Source of the DNA: Pseudoalteromonas ulvae UL12
GTDB lineage: Bacteria > Pseudomonadota > Gammaproteobacteria > Enterobacterales > Alteromonadaceae
Reading direction: 5' to 3'
Length of the DNA stretch: 64,000 bases
NCBI RefSeq assembly: GCF_014925405.1
Contig: NZ_AQHJ01000029.1
Location: 62,001 to 126,000 of the forward strand
The translations under genes and the position numbers were made by a program. The notes below the pieces were generated by a model, which was given only the letters and a program-made list of their open reading frames with translations, made no database searches and was not told the DNA's origin. Positions 58,307 through 64,000 of the stretch are shown one piece after another (the first letter of the stretch is position 1; each line of letters begins with the position of its first letter).

Positions 58307-58606
58307 AGTGACTCCTTAAGGTATGCTGGGATAGAGGCAGGCTAGCTGCGAAATGTTAGATTTATCTGTCAATTGGCCATTTTATACTAATATCAATAAA
58401 ATGTTGAGTAACTATCGAGTCCGATTAACGCCTATAAGGTAAAAAAAGGCCGAAACTTATTAATCTAGGTCAAAACCCTTATATTTTATAAGTTTTTACT
58501 TGGCATAAGACGTGCCAGAGAAATTAATATCGTGTAGAATAAGATTCTAATGCTGGTAGATATACCTGCATTGCAGGTTAATAGGGTCGAAAACAGAGAA
58601 TCCACC

Positions 58607-59239
58607 ATGAAAAAAATAGCACTATCTTTAACTATGTTGTTTGGTGCATTGGCTGCAAACAACGCAACTGCATTTGATGGCGATGCAACTGCAGGTAAGG
58701 CAAAGTCTGCAACATGTGCAGCGTGTCATGGCGCCGATGGCAATGCGCCAATTAGTATGTATCCTAAAATTGCGGGTCAACATGCTGAGTATATCTACAA
58801 GCAATTAGCAGAATTTAAAACCGGTATGACTTCGGGCGGAAAAGAAGGTCGTATGGATCCTGTAATGAGCGGTATGGCGATGCCATTGTCTGATCAGGAT
58901 ATGAAAGATCTTGCTGCATATTTTAGCTCTTTACCAATTCAAGAGGGTGAAACCCCTAAAGAAGTGGTTGAAGTTGGTAGTAAATTATTCAAAGCTGGCG
59001 ATGCAGAACGTGGTATTCCTTCTTGTGCGTCATGTCATGGCCCACGTGGAAATGGTACTTCTTTAGCTGGTTTCCCGAAAATTTCTTCGCAACATCCAGA
59101 ATACGTCAAGTCACAACTTGAAAAATTCAGAAGTGGCACACGTAATAATGACTTAAATGGCATGATGCGTGACATCGCGAAAAAATTGACTGATAAAGAC
59201 ATCGAAGTATTATCAAAATACTTAAATGGCCTTCATTAA
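58607..59239 (+). CDS. Cytochrome c4 (di-heme)
   Basis: The 210-residue protein has a signal peptide (ending near ATAFDGD) and two heme motifs, CAACHG and CASCHG, separated by about 100 residues, with the axial methionine regions MSGMAMPLSD and LNGMMRDIAKKL. This two-domain form is cytochrome c4, an electron carrier to terminal oxidases. The frame extends 19 codons upstream; I use ATG 58607, which begins the signal peptide. In this genome it sits between engB and the CsrC-type RNA, unlike E. coli. Confidence 0.93.
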   Translation: MKKIALSLTMLFGALAANNATAFDGDATAGKAKSATCAACHGADGNAPISMYPKIAGQHAEYIYKQLAEFKTGMTSGGKEGRMDPVMSGMAMPLSDQDMKDLAAYFSSLPIQEGETPKEVVEVGSKLFKAGDAERGIPSCASCHGPRGNGTSLAGFPKISSQHPEYVKSQLEKFRSGTRNNDLNGMMRDIAKKLTDKDIEVLSKYLNGLH

Positions 59240-59253
59240 TTAATAGAACGTTT

Positions 59254-59281
59254 AAAAAAGCAGCTAAGGCTGCTTTTTTTG
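59254..59281 (+). terminator. Terminator after cytochrome c4
   Basis: AAAAAAGCAGC / GCTGCTTTTTTT with loop TAAG follows 14 bases after the stop. Confidence 0.88.
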
Positions 59282-59291
59282 TGTCTGTGAC

Positions 59292-59309
59292 CTTGAGATA
59301 TATCTCACA
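59292..59309 (+). promoter_or_regulatory. UvrY/GacA-type palindrome
   Basis: CTTGAGATATATCTCACA contains the perfect palindrome TGAGATATATCTCA and agrees at 13 of 18 positions with the UvrY site reported upstream of E. coli csrB (TGTGAGAGATCTCTTACA). It lies about 180 bases before the predicted start of the GGA-rich RNA, the distance known for csrB. Confidence 0.75.
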
Positions 59310-59361
59310 AAGAATGTAAGTAATTAGCTAGCTTTACGTGTGCGTAAAGTCTCTTTGTGAG
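59304..59361. repeat. Long-range inverted repeat before the CsrC-type RNA
   Basis: CTCACAAAGA (59304-59313) and TCTTTGTGAG (59352-59361) are perfect ten-base inverted copies, 38 bases apart. TTTACG-TGTG-CGTAAA lies between them at about 59333-59348. They overlap the UvrY-like palindrome and may bind dimeric regulators cooperatively. Confidence 0.7.
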
Positions 59362-59444
59362 CTTTTGATAAGACTTAAGTCTATGTTATTTCGCGGATTG
59401 GAAAAATCAGATTAAAATTTTATTATTTATTTTATATAAACCAG

Positions 59445-59472
59445 TTGTAACAAAATTATTAACAAGTATATT
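59445..59472 (+). promoter_or_regulatory. Promoter of the CsrC-type RNA
   Basis: TTGTAA (59445-59450) and TATATT (59467-59472) are spaced by 16 bases, predicting a start near 59480 (GTCGCAGAGACA). This puts the UvrY-like site about 180 bases upstream. Confidence 0.7.
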
Positions 59473-59479
59473 AACCCCT

Positions 59480-59776
59480 GTCGCAGAGACAATAAAAACA
59501 ACATGGATAGACGTAAATACGGAAGTTATAGCGATAAATTTGTGCAAGGGGAAAGAACATAAGACATTTGATTTTATGTTCATTAATGGAATGATAAGAA
59601 AGCGTCAGGAAGACCGAAAATAATAAAATTCATGGAAGTTAAATAATAAAAACAATACGGATAGAAAAAAATAATAAAAATATGACTGAAGACATAGATC
59701 GAACAGTCGAAGGGAGAGGTGTCCAGATCACTAGACACTCGAATTAGCAGGCGGTAGAGCAATCTACCGCCTTTTT
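59480..59776 (+). ncRNA. csrC: CsrB/CsrC-family regulatory RNA
   Basis: A predicted transcript of about 297 bases ends in GGCGGTAGA-GCAA-TCTACCGCC followed by TTTTT. It has at least eight GGA motifs (59505, 59521, 59550, 59588, 59608, 59634, 59659, 59713), many in loops (GTC-AGGAA-GAC; CATT-AATGG-AATG), separated by A-rich linkers, the CsrA-titrating design. It lies between engB and yihI, exactly the csrC position in E. coli, with a UvrY-like site upstream. I call it CsrC-type for position; the sequence itself is not E. coli-like. Confidence 0.9.
59749..59776 (+). terminator. Terminator of CsrC-type RNA
   Basis: AGGCGGTAGA / TCTACCGCCT around loop GCAA, followed by TTTT; it ends the GGA-rich RNA before the methyltransferase gene. 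Confidence 0.9.
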
Positions 59777-59826
59777 ATTTGTTTTTTTGTTATACTCACG
59801 CCAATATACTTTATCTTAGTGTTTAT

Positions 59827-60465
59827 ATGACTCTTAGTTGCACGTTATGTGACTCAACAGAAGTAACACATTTTTTCACCGACAAACATCGTGAATACGT
59901 TCAGTGCAAGCAATGTTCATTGGTTTTTGTACCTGCTCAGTTTCATTTGACGGCTGAGCAAGAAAAAGCATTGTACGACAAGCATGAAAACCATATTGAA
60001 GATAAGGGATACCAGGCCTTTTTAAGTCGGGTTGTTTCCCCATTACAAACATATATAGCTCCACAAAGTGATGGACTTGATTTTGGGTGTGGTCCAGGTC
60101 CTGCACTGGCGCATATGTTAACAGGATTAGGTCATACCATGAGTGTGTATGATATTTTTTACGCACCTCAGACAGATGTACTCACAACACAATATGATTT
60201 TGTAACGTGCACAGAAGTCATTGAACATTTTCATACTCCCGCGAAGGAGTGGACAATATTAACTGAGTTAGTTAAACCACAAGGAACCTTGGCGGTGATG
60301 ACTAAACTCGTAATTGATAAAGATAGATTCTCTAACTGGCATTATAAGAGCGACCTCACACACGTTTCTTTTTTTAGCCAAACGACTTTTAAGTTTTTAG
60401 CGCAGCGTGATGGATTAAGTGTCGAGTTTTTTGGCAATGATGTGATCCTCTTTAAAAAGCCATAA
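59827..60465 (+). CDS. SAM-dependent methyltransferase with N-terminal zinc-ribbon-like motif
   Basis: The 212-residue protein opens with LSCTLCDS and YVQCKQCSLVFVP (two CxxC pairs, a zinc ribbon), then a methyltransferase fold: GLDFGCGPGPALAHML as SAM loop and FVTCTEVIEHFHTP as the acidic/His motif. The frame extends 16 codons upstream into the T run of the RNA terminator; ATG 59827 is the sensible start. The CxxC-N-ribbon class often modifies sugars or lipids, but no cluster surrounds it. It sits between the CsrC-type RNA and yihI, an insertion relative to E. coli. Confidence 0.8.
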   Translation: MTLSCTLCDSTEVTHFFTDKHREYVQCKQCSLVFVPAQFHLTAEQEKALYDKHENHIEDKGYQAFLSRVVSPLQTYIAPQSDGLDFGCGPGPALAHMLTGLGHTMSVYDIFYAPQTDVLTTQYDFVTCTEVIEHFHTPAKEWTILTELVKPQGTLAVMTKLVIDKDRFSNWHYKSDLTHVSFFSQTTFKFLAQRDGLSVEFFGNDVILFKKP

Positions 60466-60520
60466 CTAAATTCTTAGCCTTGATGTAAAATGACTCCAAT
60501 TATTGAATGGTTGATAGCAA

Positions 60521-61090
60521 ATGAGCAGAAAAAAATCTCGTAAAGGTGGCAGTAATGGCCCAACACGATTAAGTAAAGATAAATTGAAAGAATTACGTGC
60601 ATTGAAAGAAAGCCGTGTTAAAGCTCAAAAGGGCAATAAAGCGGGCACACGTAATGCTGTTGAGGCAAAAAAATCTCAGCAAGATGATCAAAAAAACAAA
60701 GATCATCAAGCAGGGAAAGGTAGTAAAAAGCCAATTAGCTTAATGATCGAACCTAAGGTTGTTGAGCAAGAACCCGTTTTAAAACGCCATCTTAAACCTC
60801 AAGCAGAGCTTAAGAAAGCCGCCCCTCTAGAATTGACAACAGAGCAAGAACTGGAGCAATTAGAAAATGATCAGCGATTACTCGACTTGATTGATCGCCA
60901 TGAGAGCGGTGAGTTACTGGTAGGGAAAGACGCGAAGTATTTCAATACTAAAGTCGCACGCCATCAAGCTTTGTGTGAGTTGCTGGGTATTGATGATGAA
61001 GATGATGAGGCAAGTGGTGACGATTTGCTGGATCAATTTATGTCAAATAATCTTGCTGATGAATGGCTTGATGAGGAAGATGATAAATGA
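60521..61090 (+). CDS. yihI: Der GTPase-activating protein YihI
   Basis: The 189-residue protein resembles E. coli YihI: a basic, lysine-rich N-terminal half (KSRKGG, RLSKDKLKELR), a linker, and a C-terminal acidic helical part (LEQLENDQRLLDLIDRHESGE, LGIDDEDDE). YihI stimulates GTP hydrolysis by Der, linking to 50S assembly. Its stop overlaps the next ATG by four bases. The position next to hemN matches E. coli. Confidence 0.93.
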   Translation: MSRKKSRKGGSNGPTRLSKDKLKELRALKESRVKAQKGNKAGTRNAVEAKKSQQDDQKNKDHQAGKGSKKPISLMIEPKVVEQEPVLKRHLKPQAELKKAAPLELTTEQELEQLENDQRLLDLIDRHESGELLVGKDAKYFNTKVARHQALCELLGIDDEDDEASGDDLLDQFMSNNLADEWLDEEDDK

Positions 61091-61590
61091 GTATGTGGTT
61101 AATCGTAAGCTTAGTGTTAGGTACGATTATTATTGCAGGCCTTGCATATTATGCTGGTCGCTTGTTAATTCAAGTCAAAGCGCAAAATGCACAGATCGCA
61201 GCCAAGCAAGCTCAATATCAAGCCCAACAGGCCGAAAAAAATCTCAAATTGTCTGACAGTATCAATTTGATTGCCAAAGCAATGAAAGAAAAGCAATGTG
61301 AATACTCTGAAGGCTGTTTAAGAATTTGGGTATTAATGTCGCAATATCAATTTGAGCAGGACGTTGATCTTATTACCGAATATCCGGGAGTGCACAAAAT
61401 GTATGAAGTCGTCAAAGATATGCCGACCCATCAAGCCCGAAAAAAATATTCGAAAAAAGAGATCTTTCAGCAAGACTCTTTACGTTGGCGTAAAGAGGAA
61501 GAGTTAGCAGAAGATATTATGGGTGATTTAACCTTGATTATTGAACGCTTTCCTGCGGATCCTGCCACTAAAACGGTGATGTCAGTATAA
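61087..61590 (+). CDS. DUF2489 family membrane-anchored protein
   Basis: The 167 residues begin with one membrane helix (WLIVSLVLGTIIIAGLAYYA) followed by a coiled coil and a conserved region with EKQCEYSEGCLRIWVLM and FQQDSLRWRKEEEL. DUF2489 proteins are found in yihI-hemN context in gammaproteobacteria and are of unknown function. It overlaps yihI by four bases and ends before a strong terminator, so the pair is an operon. Confidence 0.85.
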   Translation: MSMWLIVSLVLGTIIIAGLAYYAGRLLIQVKAQNAQIAAKQAQYQAQQAEKNLKLSDSINLIAKAMKEKQCEYSEGCLRIWVLMSQYQFEQDVDLITEYPGVHKMYEVVKDMPTHQARKKYSKKEIFQQDSLRWRKEEELAEDIMGDLTLIIERFPADPATKTVMSV

Positions 61591-61603
61591 ATTTATTGAT
61601 TAT

Positions 61604-61640
61604 AAAAAAGGCTGCACAAATATGTGCAGCCTTTTTTTTG
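61604..61640. terminator. Bidirectional terminator between DUF2489 and hemN
   Basis: AAAAAAGGCTGCACA / TGTGCAGCCTTTTTT with loop AATA(T) and flanking A and T runs sits between convergent genes. Confidence 0.92.
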
Positions 61641-61641
61641 T

Positions 61642-63018
61642 TTATATCACCTGAGAAAAGCGCGTAAGCTTAGCTTGGCGTTGTAAGTGTGCATCAAATG
61701 CCATGCAAATGATGCGGATAAACAATAAACCTTTAGGTGAAACCGTAATACCGTTTTCAGTAATACTGAGCATGTTATCTTGCGCTAACCCATGCAGTGA
61801 GGTTAACGCTTCTTTGAAGTATTGCTGGAAATTGATTTGATAACGGGCCTCAAAATCTGCAAAGTCTAACTCAAAATGACAAATCAGCTGACGAATAACA
61901 GCAGCACGGATGCAATCATCTTCACTTAAAGTGAGTCCTTTAACGACTGGAATGTCACGTTCGCTAACGGCTTGATAATACTCTTTGAGATCTTTTGGAT
62001 TTTGAAAAATGCTATCACCGACTTGAGAAATTGATGAGACACCTAAGCCAAGCAGATCACAATCACCGTGGGTAGTATATCCCTGAAAATTTCGATGAAG
62101 TTCACCTTTTCGTTGTGCAATAGCAAGGCTGTCGTCCTTTTTAGCAAAGTGATCCATACCTATGAGTACATACCCAGCTTGTTCCATCTGCGCCAAGGTA
62201 TTTTTAAACATAGCGAGTTTTTGAGATGCAGATGGTAAGTCCTGCTCACGGATTTTTCGTTGAGCGGCAAATCGGTCGGGTAAGTGGGCATAATTAAAAA
62301 CCGAGACTCTATCAGGTGAAAGGGCGATTAACTTATCCATTGTTTCAGTAAAGCTCTCTGGCGTTTGTAATGGTAGCCCATAAATCATATCTGTATTGAC
62401 GGATTTAAAACCTAATTGACGCGCTTCAACAACTAAATTAGCAACATTATCAGCACATTGCTCCCGATTCACAGCTTGTTGCACATCATCATTAAAATCT
62501 TGAATCCCAAACGAGACTCGGTTGAACCCTAATCCTCTTAAAGTTGGCAGCATGCCGTTGGCTAAAGAACGTGGATCAATTTCGATCCCTTTTTGCGCAT
62601 CAGCCGTAAAGGTGAAGTGCTTATTGAGTGAATTAACCAAACGAGCCATTTGTTCGGTTGTTAAAAATGTGGGGGTCCCGCCGCCTAAATGCAGTTGGTC
62701 AACTTGGTAATGTTGATATAACTTGGCTTGCGATGCCATTTCTTGTTCTAAAAAATCAAGATACAAGTCCGCTTTATGCTGATGGCGGGTAACGATTTTA
62801 TTGCATCCGCAGTAATAGCAAAGTTGATGGCAAAATGGGATATGAATATATAAAGACAGAGCCTTATTGGTCGAATGACTGATCGCAGCCCTCACGTTTT
62901 CCTCGCTGTAGCCATCTTGAAACGATAAAGCCGTTGGATAAGATGTGTAGCGCGGACCAGATACATTGTATTTTTTAATGAGGGAATCATCCCACTCGAT
63001 AGAATTTTGCACGACCAA
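61642..63018 (-). CDS. hemN: Oxygen-independent coproporphyrinogen III oxidase
   Basis: The 458-residue radical SAM enzyme has the cluster motif C-x3-C-x2-C in FCHQLCYYCGCNK, then LGGGTPTFLT and RVSFGIQDFN. It converts coproporphyrinogen III to protoporphyrinogen IX without oxygen. The frame starts with TTG at 63018 (after a GAGAG site); the only other candidate is GTG two codons later, so the start is slightly uncertain. It converges with DUF2489. An FNR-like site lies upstream. Confidence 0.94.
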   Translation of the reverse strand: MVVQNSIEWDDSLIKKYNVSGPRYTSYPTALSFQDGYSEENVRAAISHSTNKALSLYIHIPFCHQLCYYCGCNKIVTRHQHKADLYLDFLEQEMASQAKLYQHYQVDQLHLGGGTPTFLTTEQMARLVNSLNKHFTFTADAQKGIEIDPRSLANGMLPTLRGLGFNRVSFGIQDFNDDVQQAVNREQCADNVANLVVEARQLGFKSVNTDMIYGLPLQTPESFTETMDKLIALSPDRVSVFNYAHLPDRFAAQRKIREQDLPSASQKLAMFKNTLAQMEQAGYVLIGMDHFAKKDDSLAIAQRKGELHRNFQGYTTHGDCDLLGLGVSSISQVGDSIFQNPKDLKEYYQAVSERDIPVVKGLTLSEDDCIRAAVIRQLICHFELDFADFEARYQINFQQYFKEALTSLHGLAQDNMLSITENGITVSPKGLLFIRIICMAFDAHLQRQAKLTRFSQVI

Positions 63019-63072
63019 TACTCTCTCAAATTAATAATTTCGCACATTATAAGCAGCTGAGAAATACACTCA

Positions 63073-63086
63073 TTGATCTGGCACAA
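63073..63086 (-). promoter_or_regulatory. Possible FNR-type site upstream of hemN
   Basis: TTGAT-CTGG-CACAA has a perfect left half and 3 of 5 in the right half of the FNR consensus TTGAT-N4-ATCAA, about 60 bases before the hemN start. hemN is oxygen-regulated in relatives, so the site is plausible but weak. Confidence 0.4.
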
Positions 63087-63610
63087 CTTTGTTTGGTTTA
63101 AGCTAGGCTGATTGAAAGTGATAAATTATTCAATCTAAGAATGTTATAAGTCGCTTAGTGACTTAGGTTAATTTTAGTTTCGAATGTGTGATTTTTATTA
63201 ACCTAACAGTGCGAGCTTAAAAGATAAGTGTAGTAATTAAGTTGCTAAAATTTTCATTTTAGGGGTTATTTTGAGTAACTTTGCTGCGAATATGTTTTTT
63301 GTTTTTTCTGGTGAAGTGCTGGTTGTTTTTGGTTATAAATAACTTGTTTTATATGTTTTTTAGTTTTTATGTTGCTGGTTTTATATTCATTATTGATTAA
63401 ATTAATATGCACATAACAACTGGTTTGATGAGTATCTTCGGTGAAAATGCGGTTAACGTCTGTAAAATTACGGCTCAAATTAAATTGACTGAGATTTTTG
63501 CAGTTTGGCAGTATTTTACTTGAAATTCTGGTTAATAAAGGTATCGTTAAACTCAATAGCGAATTTTATCTCACTCTCACATTTAACTTCTTGCAGGAAA
63601 AAATCGCCCC
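63087..63610. other. Intergenic region between hemN and maeB
   Basis: About 520 AT-rich bases with no credible gene. It should hold the maeB promoter. TGATAAATTATTCA at 63119-63132 resembles an ArgR half-palindrome but I do not rely on it. Confidence 0.4.
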
Positions 63611-64000
63611 ATGTCAGACTTTAGACAACAAGCTTTAAATTATCACGCTGAACCCGTTCCAGGTAAAATCAGCATCGAGTTAACTAAATCAGCAGAAACG
63701 GCCAAAGATCTTGCTTTAGCATATAGTCCTGGTGTTGCTGAGCCTGTTAGAGAAATCGCTGCGAATCCTGCGGATGCTTATAAATATACAGCCAAAGGTA
63801 ATCTTGTTGCGGTTATTTCTAATGGTACCGCGATTTTAGGCTTAGGTAATTTAGGGCCACTTGCTTCAAAACCCGTTATGGAAGGTAAGGCACTGTTATT
63901 TAAACGCTTTGCAGGCATTGATTCGATTGATATCGAAGTAAAACACCGTACTACAGAAGATTTCATCAATACGGTTGAGAACATTGCTGACACCTTTGGT
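63611..64000 (+). CDS. maeB: NADP-dependent malic enzyme, start of gene (truncated by window end)
   Basis: The first 130 residues are visible: [20 protein letters not shown], then [35 protein letters not shown] and [18 protein letters not shown], the conserved N-terminal blocks of MaeB-type malic enzymes. It makes pyruvate and NADPH from malate; MaeB also carries a C-terminal phosphotransacetylase-like domain, which would lie beyond the window. The ATG at 63611 follows AGGAAAAA. It diverges from hemN. Confidence 0.92.
   Translation, partial: MSDFRQQALNYHAEPVPGKISIELTKSAETAKDLALAYSPGVAEPVREIAANPADAYKYTAKGNLVAVISNGTAILGLGNLGPLASKPVMEGKALLFKRFAGIDSIDIEVKHRTTEDFINTVENIADTFG

Noticed and set aside
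58500..58515. TTGGCATAAGACGTGC before cytochrome c4, which has sigma-54 GG-N10-GC spacing
   Set aside because: The -12 element is poor and there is no enhancer-like site nearby, so it could be chance.
63119..63132. TGATAAATTATTCA, resembling an ArgR box before maeB
   Set aside because: One half is degenerate and only one copy is present; ArgR normally uses paired boxes.
63266..63556. A 96-residue minus-strand frame between hemN and maeB
   Set aside because: It is lysine/asparagine rich in AT-rich noncoding DNA and has no family features.

Overview
The window reads as chromosomal DNA of a marine gammaproteobacterium of the Alteromonadales, most likely Pseudoalteromonas or a close relative. 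The base composition is AT-rich. It carries large Oar-like TonB-dependent receptors, UPF0231/YacL, DUF2959, UbiK, YihI and DUF2489 genes, an ilvGMEDA operon with a leader peptide, and MaeB. I saw no rRNA, tRNA, CRISPR array, prophage or complete insertion sequence. The gene assignments come from reading the sequence and recognising families; no database search was run.

Layout. 1-6.3 kb: the end of an unknown gene, a PaiB-like FMN-binding protein plus GNAT acetyltransferase diverging from a MocR-type regulator, an M50 membrane protease, a beta-CASP metallo-beta-lactamase protein and a small membrane protein. 6.7-14 kb: two TonB-dependent receptors with matching TTG starts and near-identical leader regions, separated by an AEC transporter. 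14.3-21.1 kb: yacL, a TPR protein, a cyclic-nucleotide-binding protein and the nitrogen regulation block ntrC, ntrB, DUF4124 and glnA, with a probable sigma-54/NtrC control region before glnA. 21.6-29.4 kb: typA, a DUF2959 lipoprotein, yihY, a proline iminopeptidase-like gene, dtd, a spermidine-synthase-like protein, a YiiD/MadA-like fusion and pldA. 29.6-33.9 kb: a compact four-gene operon (dapA, dapD-like, lysA-like decarboxylase, AstE/AspA-like hydrolase) behind a clear lysine riboswitch. 34.1-41.7 kb: a secreted DUF4097-like protein, then ilvL-attenuator-ilvG-M-E-D-A. 41.7-51 kb: a truncated NMT1-type sensor, a methyltransferase, beta-carbonic anhydrase, a periplasmic binding protein, ubiK, rep, a GAF-GAF-GGDEF-EAL-like protein and a cytochrome c5. 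51.4-64 kb: an M16 peptidase pair, polA, an sRNA candidate, engB, cytochrome c4, a CsrB/CsrC-type RNA, a methyltransferase, yihI, a DUF2489 gene, hemN and the start of maeB.

The right end has the same order as the 87-minute region of Escherichia coli (polA - spf - yihA/engB - csrC - yihI - hemN; glnA/ntrB/ntrC - typA; yihY - dtd - yiiD). That synteny independently supports the two noncoding RNA calls: one RNA between polA and engB (the Spot 42/ErsA position) and one GGA-rich RNA between engB and yihI (the CsrC position), the latter with a UvrY/GacA-like palindrome upstream.

The most unusual system is the riboswitch-controlled lysine operon. Its decarboxylase lacks residues typical of diaminopimelate decarboxylase, and its last gene is an AstE/AspA-type deacylase rather than DapE. 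One untested explanation is a lysine branch in which N-succinyl-diaminopimelate is decarboxylated first and desuccinylated afterwards.
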